Assembly: GCA_011634665.1 (NCBI GenBank)
Contig: WAEK01000008.1
Coordinates: 1,853,501-1,917,500 of the forward strand
Origin: Mortierella sp. BCC40632
Lineage: Eukaryota > Mortierellomycota > Mortierellomycetes > Mortierellales > Mortierellaceae
Length of the DNA stretch: 64,000 nucleotides
Direction of reading: 5' to 3'
Shown: positions 1 to 11,432 of the stretch, piece after piece
Layout of the letters: the number at the start of each line of letters is the position of its first letter
Position numbering within the stretch: position 1 is the first letter of the stretch
Notes under the pieces: generated by a model
What the model saw: only the letters and a program-made list of their open reading frames with translations
Databases searched by the model: none
What the model was told of the DNA's origin: nothing
Program-made: the position numbers and the translations under genes

Positions 1-392
1 GGTACCCTGACGACATTTAGTCCTCGATAGAGTCGTGTCCCCAAAAGCTCACAGGATGATGATGCGGTTGGCTTGGAAGAGTTGATGGTAGAACATGGTG
101 TTTTTTTTTTAGAGTGCCCCAACCTTTGGCGACTGAGAGTAGTCATCCCTCGCCTTTCACTTACGCCTTTGTCAGATTTCTGTGGATTTCACTCTTTTTC
201 ACCCCACCTCGTAGAAGAGAAATGTCACCAGATCTATCAAGAAGAGAGCTATGAGTCGACGCCGTAGCAAAGTAATTCTCTCTTCACCCTTCATACCACT
301 GATTGTCACCCCATGGCCATTTTGTTCTTGGCACATCTTTGTAAGAAGAAAGAAAGAAAGAAAGGGTGCCGCGCCCCAAGGAACCGATTCTG

Positions 393-400
393 TATAAATG
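393..400 (+). promoter_or_regulatory. TATA-like box of small gene 495-647
   Basis: TATAAATG lies 102 bp upstream of the ATG at 495, and a CT-rich leader follows it. The same layout (TATA-like box, pyrimidine leader, tiny ORF) precedes the other small genes of the left half. Assignment is by position and motif only. Confidence 0.45.
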
Positions 401-494
401 GACTCAGGTTCCAAACATTGCCCGTCAAAATCATCTCTCACTCTCCACACTCTAAGCACCTATCGTCGCTTCTCTATTATATTTACTCATTTCC

Positions 495-647
495 ATGTCA
501 TTCGCAGCCAGGAACCATCGGTATATTCGCCTCAGAATCCCTCTTGTGGAGGCTCCTTTGCCTATCCAAAATGCTCCAGCCAATCTTACTACTCAGCAAG
601 TTAACAACGCTGCCCATCAAGACGGTCCTCCAAACAAGACCAGTTAG
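495..647 (+). CDS. Small unrecognised protein, possible member of the dispersed small-gene family (50 aa)
   Basis: Not a recognised family. The ORF encodes 50 residues starting MSFAARNHRYIRLRIP and ending in a Gln/Asn/Pro-rich tail (PPNKTS). It has no signal peptide, Cys or membrane segment. The layout matches the small genes at 16331, 18891 and 21921: a basic, Arg-rich first 15 residues (NHRYIRLR here, NYRRSVNRQ at 16331), then a Pro-containing linker with an APxN-like element, then an uncharged disordered tail. A TATA-like box and CT-rich leader lie just upstream. Start chosen as the first ATG after the leader. Identity to the other members is low, so membership rests mainly on architecture. 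Function unknown. Confidence 0.45.
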   Translation: MSFAARNHRYIRLRIPLVEAPLPIQNAPANLTTQQVNNAAHQDGPPNKTS

Positions 648-1219
648 CAAGAAGGCCTCTGACACCAGAGTCATGTATTTCGTTTTTGTCTTGGCTTCCA
701 TCTGCATGATCTTCTCTCAGTTCCAAGAGCAAAAAGGAAAAGAAAATTCAGGAGATACACACTTGTGTGTGTGGGGGGAGGGATTTTTGGTGGCGTCAGA
801 AGCCAGCTCCAGACCCTTTCTGCAAGCGGAGGAGGATTCAGGAAACGATGGCAGTTAACTACAGGAAAGAGCCATGGTTTTCCTTCCACCCACCTCTCTT
901 CAAGTCAACTTCAGCTCCATCCTCAAAAGCTGTCAGATGCAGTAGACCAGGCTTGGGCGTTTACTTGAGCGTCGAGAAGAAAAAGAGTGTCTTTTGTTCA
1001 GATCGCTAAATCTAAAAAAAAAAAAAAAAAAAAGTTCAATGTAAGAGTATGGTCTTGAGTAGACATGGGATAGCAGTTTGTTTTTTCGGTGATAAACATA
1101 TTGAACTGACCGTTATGTACCCCCTCCTCTCTCTTTTTATTTTTTTCTTTTTTCTTTCTTTCTCATCCTCATGTCAGAAACACGAGGTTTCCTGCCCTAA
1201 CGGATTGAAATGCTAAATG

Positions 1220-1220
<1 letters not shown>

Positions 1221-1253
<33 letters not shown>

Positions 1254-1254
1254 G
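1221..1254. repeat. (GTT)n microsatellite
   Basis: Eleven uninterrupted GTT units are visible. The Leu run in one frame is a by-product of the repeat. Confidence 0.9.
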
Positions 1255-1405
1255 CTTCTGCGGGATAGTTGTAGGAGGCAAGTCAGTCCGCTTCTCATCC
1301 GAAGGGCGCAGCTCTATTTTTTTTTGCATGGGGTGACCCATTTTTTTTCCCAGAGAATATTAGCTAGTTCTAATTGGGCTTTACTTCCCTGAAGAAGAAA
1401 AAAGG

Positions 1406-1448
1406 CGAGTGAGTGAGTGAGTGACTGAGTGAGTGAGTGAGTGAGTGA
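1406..1448. repeat. (GAGT)n microsatellite
   Basis: Tetranucleotide GAGT repeated about ten times with one interruption (GACT). Confidence 0.9.
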
Positions 1449-1709
1449 GAAGGGAGACGTATTCTTACCAAGAATAGATGGAGGGAAAAGGAAGCCAACT
1501 CTGTAACACAATCACCATCTAGTCGAGTTTTCGACTCACCCTCGAGTTACATGCTCCAATGGATGTCAGCACAGTCTCTGTTGTTGTTATTATTGTTATT
1601 TGTTTACATGTAACTCACTCTACCACCCAACACTCACATGTCCTCACATTTTTCGTGTGGTCAAGTGCACAGGAATGTGTACCAAAAGACTGTTGTCTGT
1701 CTGTATCCC

Positions 1710-1967
1710 TCACAAAAATGAGCAAGAGATCGATGAAGGGGGAAGGGGAGTGGGTGGGGTTTTTTGCAAGCAAGTGCCCATGGAGTATTCTTCTGTGCAG
1801 TAATCTTTTCTCACTATCGCAGGGAAGTCTAGATGCATGACACGCTGGATCGAAATAGATTCTACTTGTTGAGATTGACTCGGTGAGGTCGAGATCGCAC
1901 ACGAGACCGAGGCTGAACTGACCAGAAAGGCAACTACAGCGATCATAGAGATCGTGGCACGTCTCAT
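1710..1967 (-). CDS. Candidate small secreted protein (85 aa)
   Basis: Unrecognised. Reading from the ATG at 1967, the first 23 residues (MRRATISMIAVVAFLVSSAS, then VSC) have the form of a secretion signal: two Arg, a hydrophobic core, small residues before a likely cleavage site. The rest (about 62 residues) is Ser/Gln-rich near its start and carries a few Cys. An AATAAATAG box on the same strand sits about 45-55 bp upstream of this ATG, which is why the internal Met was preferred over one 14 codons upstream. A possible intron of about 78 nt (GTAGAA...CTGCACAG) would change the C-terminus. The tail is low-complexity, so the gene may be spurious or misframed. Confidence 0.35.
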   Translation of the reverse strand: MRRATISMIAVVAFLVSSASVSCAISTSPSQSQQVESISIQRVMHLDFPAIVRKDYCTEEYSMGTCLQKTPPTPLPPSSISCSFL

Positions 1968-2019
1968 TCCCGAGCGAGCTGAAGCAGGATAGCCTGGCCG
2001 AGACCACACAAGCTATTTA

Positions 2020-3830
2020 TTCAACTCAATGGTCTGTTTGATGGCACGTCCCGTGGCACAGGAGAGAACAAGAGAACAGAGAGGGTGATTACCATTACTT
2101 GTTGTACCAGAATAAATAAACAAAGAGTGTCCCAACGCAAGAGACTAGTGTTCGGATCTGATATGAACATGTAATCGTACCAGCTGAATGAACAGTATTT
2201 ACGGTGAACAACATGGTGACTTGAGGTAAAAGATGAAGAGCGGAGGATGAGAGTTTTGTTATTGATGATGCTTTGAAGTATGAGTGAGAGAGGGGCTGTC
2301 TCTACGATAGAGAGTGAATCAACTTGTCTCTTCGATAGACAGCGAGAAAGCGTAATGGCGTTTACAATTTCACGCCTCAACTTGCGATCATTTGCTGGAG
2401 GCGGTCGATGCGGTTCAACGGCGAAGGAGAAAATAAAAAGACTGGAAGATGGATAGACCACGAATGACGCCAGCTCACGCATGAACACGACAGAATCAAC
2501 AAAGTTCGTCGAGCTGGCACAACATGGAGGAAGGCGGGCATGTTGAAAAATTGATCGTGCCCAGCCCCGTTTGCGTGGAGTGATTAGTATGCAGCCCTAA
2601 CAGCCTCATTTGCTATAATCAATTGTGCTCGTCATAGTCTGCTTTCCTATGATACAATCGATTGATTTAGAAAGCACATTCATATATACCTACCCTGACC
2701 TCGAAGGAGGCACGCTTAACGCTACCTGTGGTCCAACGTTCCATTGGCCCATCATCCATTTGGCTTATTTTTTCTTATTTTTTTTTCTTTCCTGTTACCA
2801 ATGCAGAAGAGGCGCAACTCAGATGGGGTCGGTGCCCAGACCTACAAAGGACGCTTTGGCCCTCTCTGCCCGCACAAACCCCCAAGCCTCCAGGAAAGAA
2901 AGCTTGGTAGAGTCTTGATCAGAGATGCCTACCTCTCCATATTTTTGAGCCTTCAAATCAGATAGATTTGCAATCCCTTTCCCCTCATCCCTTCCCTCCC
3001 CTATTATATGCGTTGAACTTTAACTTGGTCAATACAAAAAGTAGTTCAAAAAGTATAGGAGAGTAGGATTTTCTGGCCAGGACTCTATGCTCGATATGGA
3101 TCCAATGTGAGCACACGCACTAAACAAGGATACTCATTAACAAAGATACCAACACCGCCTACCCAAAAACCAAGTAAATGAAAGAGTAAAAGATGGAAAG
3201 GGTTATCTTTTTCTGGCCATGGAATAATCCAGGGGCCGAAGTGGTGCTTGAAAAAAAAAATTAAAGTCAGAGGCATCTGATTGGCTGACTTCAGCACATG
3301 GCCTGTGCTGTCATTCTCATTCTGTTTGTGTCAACTAAGTCTTAAAAAAAACTACCACGACAAATTGATTTAAAAAGGTTAGTATGTCAGCGCAGGTTAT
3401 CAGGGAAAAATAAAGTTGGTCGATCGGCGGCGCTTTGCCCTCAACAAAGGTATTCCTCCTCTACTGGAACTGCTACTCTTTTTTAACAATCCATATTCAC
3501 CTTCGATCCTCATCTAGGTAAGAGCTAATTAGAATCCATGGTCTATGAGATGGGGCAATAATCTCTCAAAACATTACCCAAGTTCTATAGCAACCCTTAG
3601 ACAGTATGTCAACCTTTGCATGCACAAGGATGAACAATCCAAAAAGACGAATTCTCCTGCATGGAGAGAGAGCCGATATCGGAGGGTCAAAAAAGCAATG
3701 TCGCTAAAAACGCTTGACTGCTACGAGCTAATTTATTGTAAAGAGACTATTGGAGAATCTAAACTCGAAGGACTACTCGATTTTGGGTGAGATCAAGCAT
3801 TATTTGGAGCCTCTTTAATCTAATGATTTG
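2020..3830. other. Intergenic, nothing recognised
   Basis: No ORF with family resemblance or biased composition. Sequence is unique-looking with few simple repeats. Confidence 0.5.
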
Positions 3831-3832
3831 TA

Positions 3833-4030
3833 TCAGCAAAGCTTTACAGCCCTGCACAACTCCATTTCGTATCTCATTCGCGCCATCGATTCCGAAACGG
3901 TAACGCTACACTTTGAAATGCACGCCATCCTGTCCAGAACGTCGCCAGTGTTGCAATTGCAGGGGCGTGCCGCAGTGATTGACGCAAGGATGGCGATCAC
4001 AATCAGAGTAGTCATCATGAAGAACTTCAT
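3833..4030 (-). CDS. Small cysteine-rich secreted peptide (65 aa)
   Basis: No family recognised, but the architecture is clear. Residues 1-21 (MKFFMMTTLIVIAILASITA, then A) are a textbook signal peptide. The mature part, about 44 residues from RPCNCN, has six Cys spaced C-x-C-x10-C-x3-C-x17-C-x5-C, with the last Cys being the final residue before the stop. An even number of Cys in a short extracellular peptide suggests three disulfides. Small secreted Cys-rich proteins of fungi include effectors, antimicrobial peptides and surface proteins; the sequence does not say which. A TATATAAA box lies about 160 bp upstream and the leader is pyrimidine-rich on the coding strand. The start is the only Met that gives the signal peptide. 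Single exon. Confidence 0.7.
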   Translation of the reverse strand: MKFFMMTTLIVIAILASITAARPCNCNTGDVLDRMACISKCSVTVSESMARMRYEMELCRAVKLC

Positions 4031-4189
4031 CTTGGGATGAGAAGGATTTGAGGAAATAGGAGGTGATAAGTAAATCGCCCTGATGTAGAAGGAGAAGATT
4101 TTAAATGTTGGGGTATGCTTGAGTAGTCAAAGGGTATTTGGAGATGGAGGAGTAAGACAAGGTTGAGAAAGGAGAGGTTTGCTGAGGTT

Positions 4190-4199
4190 TTTATATATT
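4190..4199 (-). promoter_or_regulatory. TATA box of the Cys-rich peptide gene
   Basis: On the minus strand this reads AAATATATAA, 160 bp upstream of the ATG at 4030. It is followed by a CT-rich leader. Confidence 0.5.
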
Positions 4200-4483
4200 T
4201 TTTGTGGACTTTAGTTGTCTGGTTTGGCACTGGAGCAAATTATGCATTATTCAGATGCATACCCCACGAAAGGTTTTCATGGGAAATCGGCAGAAATGCC
4301 TATGGGACGAGGATGTCGGTATCACAGGATCGACTTCACCATCATACAGAGAGGGAAAGCTGAGAACTAATACATTGAAGCTAGAAAATCTGAAGGCGTG
4401 TCAGACATATCCCACCCCTAAAGCAACGTGTGAACCTTTTCGAGAAAGATAGGATGCTGCACTTCATTATTGTCGGTTGTGTT

Positions 4484-4515
4484 GCTGTGCTGCTGTGCTG
4501 CTGTGCTGCTGTGCT
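4484..4515. repeat. 8-bp tandem repeat
   Basis: GCTGTGCT repeated four times without interruption. Confidence 0.9.
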
Positions 4516-5928
4516 CCATTTGCCCAAACTTATCATCTTTCCTAGTACACCTCCCAACTGATCTCGTCCCTACAATGCCTATCTGGATTTACTATCCAAT
4601 CTGGCGCACAGGAAATTAGGACTGTAAGTACGCGTTTCGTATAAGTCATTATGGTTCCGACTCCGATCCTGAAATTATCGTCACCCTTCAAAATGGTGAT
4701 CCTACTTCGTATTGTCCGAACTGATTAAGCGAAATGGCGATTTGCTATCTTGGATGGGTCTGCTCGTAATGTGATTTGTTTTGTAAGACTGGGCGAGATT
4801 CGAGGTGAGAGGTGAGAGCCGCAAGTCCTTGTCTAGTTGTCCTGTAATCAGATCTGGGTAGAGCATCTGAATAACCAGAGAGCTTGGTAGCAAAGAAATG
4901 ATCGCCCCTAAATGATGCGGTCTCTTGAATATAAATATCGCAAGGATTCTAAACAGAGGAGCTGGGCTATCCCACTTCTTGTCTCCCTCTATCAATATGC
5001 ACAATAATATCCAATGTTGAACACTTTTTTTTTCAACTAGTCACGTTTACTCGACAATGGTATGACAGGGGCAATTGGACCGACTCATTGGATGTAAAGG
5101 GAACAGAGAAAATCAACAAGATGCCATTCTCACGCTCATTGTTTTTGTCTTTCCAAGAAACATGCATGCATGGCATGCATACAGACATTCACGACCAAAC
5201 TGAGAAAATGACAATTTTAAATAGGACGCGCCATTTTTGACGACCACTTACTATATTGGACGAGTGGGTATACTCGCATTCAGTAAAATAGCTAATATGC
5301 CATCTTTGAATCCCGCTAATAGTCTGGTGAGCAGATGAATTCTGTGCGATGATAGGTCTACGGATCTAGCGAGGAGAATGTTGTCATTGGGAGGGGGGGA
5401 CGGCTGCATTGGCATGCCTTCTGCAGATTTGTATTTTCCTACATAAACTCACGTAATCACGCTCCTCTTAAGATAGGCTATTGCTCGAAATCTATGCTCT
5501 CGTAGGGTTGAATCTACGAAGCAGCTGATACCCGAATAAAGTCTTACACAATGCCGCTAGGGAATAGGAGCTGTCGGAAGGTCTTTTTTTTGAAAGAATG
5601 CAATTGTACCAGTCACCATAATCGTAGTTATTTATTTGTCCAAAAGGAATATGGCTCTTGAATCATTTACCTCCGGCTCGGTATTATTCAATAGTAGCAT
5701 ACAAGCCTGTGTCTCAATTGCAGTCACCAAGAGCGCTCATCCACATTAAGTCGCCTTGCCACGAGCCCTGTCTGAGCAAGAGAAGACGAAGAAAATGTGT
5801 TCGGGAGACAGGAGTTGTAATCTATTTGTTGATTGAATAGCAGAGAAGTTTTATGGTTGTGTCGTTGGAACTGCAGGTCCCCTTGATCATGTTACACAAT
5901 GGCAGAGCGCAGCTGTATGAAATACACG

Positions 5929-5968
<40 letters not shown>
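5929..5968. repeat. Poly-A tract, 40 nt
   Basis: Forty consecutive A. It is not next to any recognisable retroelement 3' end, so it is classed as a homopolymer. Confidence 0.9.
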
Positions 5969-5972
<4 letters not shown>

Positions 5973-6395
5973 GAGGTGTAAAGGTTTAGGAGACACAAGA
6001 AGCATAGAGCTCATCTGTAGACGTTCCTTGGTATCCTGTGTAATCTGCAGGAAAATGAGGGGGGCGAACCTTCGGCTGTCCGGCAGTGTGGGAGTTTGAA
6101 CAAACACCTTGGTGACCTGGCTTCCAAGCAACCCCTTACATTCTGTACTGTACTACATGGAGACTACATAGGCAAAGCCAGCTTAAGCGCTTAAGCTTGG
6201 AGAAGAATGTAGCACAGGGGCAAGCAAACTTCTTTTGTACTCTTTTCTGACTAGAGGGTCAGTCGAGTCTATCGGGGCTGAAGGAGTATTTCGCCCGGAT
6301 GCGTTTTACTAAAAACAATTTGAATCTAGAAAACGCTGGAACTTTTTTTTTTTTGTTGGTAATTGAAGTAATGGACTGATAGGTGAGATAAATGA

Positions 6396-6400
<5 letters not shown>

Positions 6401-6429
<29 letters not shown>

Positions 6430-6459
6430 AAAAAAAAAAAAAAAAAAAAAAAAAAAACA
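6401..6459. repeat. (CT)n followed by poly-A
   Basis: About 13 CT units directly joined to about 29 A. Confidence 0.9.
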
Positions 6460-6658
6460 CTTGCTAGCGACAGGAAACACATGCCTTGCTCCAAAGGCAG
6501 GTCCTAGAGAGAAGTGAGGGGGGGAAGGATCATTTACAGGCGGGAGATACTTTTTTTTTTCATGGGAAGGTTATTGGAGCTGTACTGACTCAAAAAGTTC
6601 AATCTCCTTTTGGAGCATACCAAAAGTGACTGGAGTGCCTTTTATCCTTGGCCCACAA

Positions 6659-6719
6659 AAAGAAAAAGAAAAAGAAAAGAAAAGAAAAGAAAAGAAAAGA
6701 AAAGAAAAGAAAAGAAAAG
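6659..6719. repeat. AAAAG / AAAAAG microsatellite
   Basis: Purine repeat of mixed 5- and 6-nt units, about 60 nt. Confidence 0.9.
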
Positions 6720-7217
6720 GGGTTGAATGGTCGAATCTTCCCAGAGCACTAAAAACGGTCAACCAAACCAATCGATGAATGAATTCGGTCTAAATAGCGC
6801 CCCATGCTTAAATGACGCCTCGATGTTCTTCCGTGGACAATCAGTTGTCCTTTCGAGCATGACGTCTGCTTGAATGCATGCAGAGTGCTTGCAGAGCGGT
6901 CTGGGTCTGTTGTTAGTTTGTTTCTTGATGGCGAATTGTTAGGGAAAGCATGTGGCCTACGTCTTCTCATTCAGCGTCAATGGTCTGATTGAATCTCAGC
7001 CTTCGCTCTTAAACCTTCTTTGTGTACCCTCAGACTCATCAAACCTTACCCTGCACAATCCTCAAGACCTTACTCCTCCCCGCTTTGTTGCTTCGCTTTG
7101 CCCTTTGCCTTGCTTTACGCCTTGCGTTGCACCCGCCCTGCGTCAACCCCTGCGTCTTGCCCCCGCATCCTGCCCAACTTTGCCCCGTGTCCTGAGCACG
7201 TCCAAAAGATGATCCAT

Positions 7218-7254
<37 letters not shown>

Positions 7255-8117
7255 TGATGTGAGCGCTTGGAAAGTGCGAGTAATAGTCAGTCTCTCTTGG
7301 GCTGGGGCATCAATTTTCAAACAGGGACCCTGCTGTATGTGTCTCTTGAGCTGGGATTGAAGGATCTCTTTAGGGCGCCTCAGAAGAGCAGCAAGCAGTG
7401 TACATGCATGTCAAATTATTCTCCTTTTGGCGAAATCGCAGCGCTGTGTGACGAAGGGAAACAAGGCTAATACGCAAGGTGTGTGGAGTTATGGAGTGGG
7501 ACCAGAATGGTGTGAGAACAAAGGGAGGTGGAAGTCATACCAAGTCTTTCCAAGAACCTATTGTCCTACAGAAGACAGTCCCCGAAGGTGAAGATTCGAC
7601 TTTAGTCCTCTATTCCATACCTTTTCCTGGACCCTCGCCTCCTTTCCGGCATCTTCAGTCATACCATTCCTACTTTGTATCATTAACAAAGTCTTCCTCG
7701 AACTGAGATAAAGGAAGGATCATTATACAAACGAGAAGTTCTCTCCTAAATAATAGACAGTTCATGCTTACCTCACTCATGTTTAAACCGAGAGAGCGGA
7801 TCAAGGCTGCACATATGTCCGCCCACTAAGAAACAGCAAGGGTGCGTTGTACAGGCGAGATTATTCTGTAAATGTATTCACAGTATTAAGTGCCCTCCAT
7901 GACTCTCAGTTTGCCACCATATTGATCAGGTTGGGCGAATTAAAATTTGCCATGCAGGTACCCTGACTGAGATACCAGCAACTAAGTCACCTCCTTATAA
8001 AATAGATTAAACAACTTCAAAGCGAGAGTTCGGTGCGCCAAGTTATTGCAATTGAACTCGCTCTATTCTCTCTTTGCCCACTATCTTCGCTAGACTCCGC
8101 ACGAGATAAGCCCGGGA

Positions 8118-8327
8118 ATAAATAGGTGCCTTTACTTCTTCGACCAACCATGAGTCATGAGAGGGGTGATGCTCAAGTACCAAGGAGCGGCAGCTCCAGC
8201 CTGTAGTCTAATGGTCGATGAATGGTGCTCTTTGATCAAGCCCTGTATGGCATGGCAAGAGAAACCAACACTAGATTTTAGGGCCCCTGCTCCCGTTGCT
8301 CCTCAGCGTACACTCCAATCAGAATAA
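8118..8327 (+). other. Weak candidate small gene with ATAAATAG box
   Basis: ATAAATAG at 8118-8125 is followed by a short pyrimidine-rich stretch and by an ORF at 8157-8327 (56 codons, starting MRGVMLKYQGAAAPAC, Pro-rich near the C-terminus, ending QSE). The layout resembles the small genes of this compartment but the sequence shows no similarity to them. It may be chance. Confidence 0.2.
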
Positions 8328-9044
8328 CGAATTATTCTTGCATCATTGTTATGCTTGAGCGATTTGGGTCCTCTTGTTGCTCACTGGAAAAGCCCTCTGC
8401 AGACAAAAACGTGGGGTAAGAAAAAAACTGCGAGAAACTCAGTGAACTCTACATTGAGAGCCAAAGTGCACGGGGCAGGCTCCATCTGTACCTTGTTTGT
8501 CAATCCGATGACTGAGAGTAAAAACAAAATCAAGAGACCCGAAAATATTGGATCCAATAGTTCTTCAGGGATGTTGGTCTCCGAGATCCCATGTACACGA
8601 GTACATACCTCTTGGTATCTCTAACTCGAGCTCCCGCTTTCCTCCGTTTCTCGACTTGACCCAAAGCCCGGTTTAAGAACAATGACCCCAGGAAGAGTTC
8701 ACTTTGCACTTTTGTCCTGCCAGCGTGTTTCGTTGGTTGGTAGTCCCCGATGACCTGTCCACCTTTCATTCTGAGCACTGAACTCTCTATGCACTTTCGC
8801 TTCTTCACTTTACCTTTTTTTTTTTTTTTCACTCCTATTGTATCAAGTTAGTCCGCCCCAGTTTCTGGTCCTCTCTGTTATCACGGAACATTGGTCACAC
8901 ACATAGACGTTTGTTTTTCTGCATGGCTGCATTGTGCATCACTCTCTCCCCCCTCCCTCCTCTTGTGCCCTCTGCTTTCTTTACCCCACCCCTCCCTCCT
9001 TTCACTCCTTTCACTGATCACTCCCACCACTACTCACTTCTCAT

Positions 9045-9298
9045 ATTCACTTTTTCTCACCACTCATTTTTCTCCTCACTCCCTTTTTCTCCTCACTCAC
9101 TTTTTCTCCTCACTCGCTTTTTCTCCTCACTCACTTTTACCCGCCGCTCACTTTTACTCGCCATTCGCTTTTTCTCGCCATTCGCTTTTTCTCGCCATTC
9201 ACTTCTTCGCCCTATTCACTTCTTCACCCTATTCACTTCTTCATTCTATTCACTTCTTCATTCTATTCACTTCTTCACTCTATTCACTTCTCTCCCCA
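9045..9298. repeat. 17-bp pyrimidine minisatellite
   Basis: About 15 tandem copies of a unit like CACTCACTTTTTCTCCT, diverging step by step into ATTCACTTCTTCATTCT. Unit length is 17, so frame shifts every copy and several overlapping frames stay open (Ser/Leu/Phe/His-rich). It lies just upstream of the small gene at 9646. Confidence 0.85.
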
Positions 9299-9500
9299 GA
9301 CAATTCTATTTTTCCGACTATATTATCGCCATTGATTTCTGTCCGACACCCAGACGAACGAATAATCAGTCCTCTTGTTAGACAAGAGCGACAACATCGG
9401 ATTCTCTGAGCGCCCCCAAACAGCAGGCAGACACTCGACACGAACATGTCTCATCACTTCAGATAGCCTTGCTTGGGCTTGGCCGCTAATGCCAATGCCA

Positions 9501-9508
9501 ATAAATAG
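9501..9508 (+). promoter_or_regulatory. ATAAATAG box of small gene 9646
   Basis: ATAAATAG 145 bp upstream of the ATG, followed by a CT-rich leader. The identical octamer precedes the genes at 13442 and 16331. Confidence 0.5.
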
Positions 9509-9645
9509 GGAAGGGTCCTCCCACTTCTGACACCATTACTCTCTCGTCGCCACTGCTCTTTTGTCAATCTCACATTACCCAATCCTCGTGCCTCTCAAAT
9601 TTACACTCTTCCTTCCACGATATCCTCTATTCCCCTCTACCAACC

Positions 9646-9858
9646 ATGGCCAACCCGTCGTACCGAAACCCCCGATACAACCCCTCTGTCCCTTTGCATC
9701 GCCCCGTCCTCCAAGCTGGCACTGAAGCTCAAGAAGCCACAAGAATTGTCGTTGTCCACCCTCCAGCAGCAGACAAAGACCCAACCTCGGATGACTCTCA
9801 GAACCCTCGATCTCCTGACAGTGGTCCGGCTTCTGGCTCAGATAGAGAAGGGTCATAA
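9646..9858 (+). CDS. Small unrecognised disordered protein (70 aa)
   Basis: Not recognised. Begins MANPSYRNPRYNPSV, contains RPVLQ (compare RQVLQ in the 16331 protein), then an Asp/Ser/Pro-rich tail ending SDREGS. No Cys, signal peptide or membrane segment; predicted disordered by composition. The start is the first ATG after an ATAAATAG box and a 140-nt pyrimidine-rich leader, in the context ACCATGG. Relationship to the MLPQ-type genes is by layout (Arg/Tyr-rich N-terminus, Pro-rich tail, same promoter octamer), with only faint identity. A 17-bp minisatellite lies just upstream. Function unknown. Confidence 0.5.
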   Translation: MANPSYRNPRYNPSVPLHRPVLQAGTEAQEATRIVVVHPPAADKDPTSDDSQNPRSPDSGPASGSDREGS

Positions 9859-10846
9859 TAGTGTACAAACATTGTATCTTTGCACGGGGAAAGGTTCGCA
9901 AAAAGATCGAGCCCCCCTGCATCAGTCACCTTGACCCTGCTCCCTTCCACTCTACAACCAAGGGGAAATGGACATCCGGCCTCAAGTCGTTTAGGACACT
10001 GTACCATCAAAGCGTCAGATCGAGTCTACACTCAGGATTCGGCCACCAAACCGCCGCCGCCACTAGAGAGGTGGTGGGGGGAGGGGGAAGGAAGGAGGAA
10101 TGACGTTTCATCCAGCAAAAGAGTTGACATCAACCCTACGCAGACATTGAGGGCAGCGGAATCGCCTGTTTAGAATGGAACTTGAATACAAAATAAAAAG
10201 CAAATACAAATGCGTGTACGATCGGTTTTGTTTATTGTGTCCTCTGCCTAGAACACTGGAGGGGACAGATTGAGTCATTATGTTGTTTTTTGCATCGTAG
10301 AGAAAAAAACAAAAAACAAAAAACAAAGGCACCGAACTCTGACCGTTGAAAAGACATCGCTTTTTTGTTGTTGTCCACAAAGAAGCAAAATCTGTTCCCT
10401 CCATCTCATTTACACACACAAACATACTCTCTCTCCTCTGCCTCCTCCTTCCTTCTCCTTCCTCCTCCCTCCTCCTCCCCTCCTCATTACTTCTCCTCTG
10501 GATGAAGTACCATGCTAGAATGGAAGACTCCCACTTACACTTTTGAAAGAAGCCCTTCATTCCATACGCCTCATGAGTTTATGAATCTGATACAACTCCC
10601 TCCACCTCCAACCTTTTCCGTTGGAACAGTTCCTTTCTGAGGAATGATTATTGACCCTGATCCGCCTAGGAGAGAGAATGAGAGGGAAAAGATGGTGTCC
10701 CAGAGCATGTCATTTACCTCCGAGGAAACGACTCTGCCACTCTTTCAATCTACCCTCTCCGAGCCCTTTTTTTTTTTTTTTTTTTTTTTTGTTCCCGAAT
10801 GCTCATTCCTAGAGCAAGGGTACACTCACAAGCTCAGGCGAGAGAG

Positions 10847-10874
10847 ACAGAGAGAGAGAGACACACACACAGAC

Positions 10875-10951
<77 letters not shown>
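10847..10951. repeat. (GA)n microsatellite
   Basis: About 100 bp of GA with short ACAC/GACA interruptions. Poly-T tracts flank it on both sides. Confidence 0.9.
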
Positions 10952-10958
<7 letters not shown>

Positions 10959-11398
10959 AGGACCCCTCAAACCACCACCGAAAAAAGAGCCTCTTTTTTT
11001 TTTTTTTTTTTTTTTGGCTCTTGCTCACCGCTCTGAATGGTGATCAGTTAACCACTTGAGAACAGTAGCAAAGCATGTTATTAGTGGTAATCTAACTTGT
11101 AGGTCCCTGCACTTGCCTAGCTCGACTCTGGGTATCTCATATTCCTACCACGCTTGTCAAAGAGCGGTCAGAGCCTTCTTTTCTTAGCGACTCAGTTTCC
11201 AGAATTTGATGTGGTTTTCTGGCATGCTTTTTTTTTTTTTTTTGGCGGGATCCCTAACTTTAACCCCTTTTTTTTCTTGCCAAGGCCAAAGAAACACTGG
11301 GCAAAGGAAAGAATAGGATTGTGCTGGGCCCAATCCGTCCAACATAATGTCGCTGCATCTATTAGAAGAGCAGAGAAATGAGAAGGATCTCGCCAGCT

Positions 11399-11400
<2 letters not shown>

Positions 11401-11432
<32 letters not shown>
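11401..11432. repeat. 7-bp tandem repeat
   Basis: CCACGGT repeated four and a half times. Confidence 0.9.

Larger units (their letters stand above)
648..1700. other. Intergenic, simple repeats only
   Basis: No supported gene. It holds a poly-A tract at about 1014-1033, a (GTT)n tract at 1221-1254 and a (GAGT)n tract at 1406-1448. Open frames here are short and low-complexity. Confidence 0.6.
4200..8100. other. Intergenic, gene-poor, homopolymer-rich
   Basis: No supported gene in about 3.9 kb. Only microsatellites stand out: an 8-bp repeat at 4484-4515, poly-A at 5929-5968, CT plus poly-A at 6401-6459 and an AAAAG array at 6659-6719. A palindromic GCATGCATGGCATGC-like stretch is at about 5161-5181. 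Confidence 0.5.

Noticed and set aside
313..858. 181-codon plus-strand frame overlapping the small gene at 495
   Set aside because: No family resemblance or signal; the 50-codon frame inside it has the promoter and layout of the small-gene family.
1615..2007. 130-codon minus-strand frame in another phase over the secreted candidate
   Set aside because: No recognisable features; the alternative phase gives a proper signal peptide.
8891..9409. Two long Ser/Leu/Phe/His-rich frames
   Set aside because: They are by-products of the stop-free 17-bp minisatellite; the period of 17 opens several frames at once.
10644..11059. Arg-Glu-repeat frames on a GA microsatellite
   Set aside because: Translation of (GA)n only; no unique flanking coding sequence.
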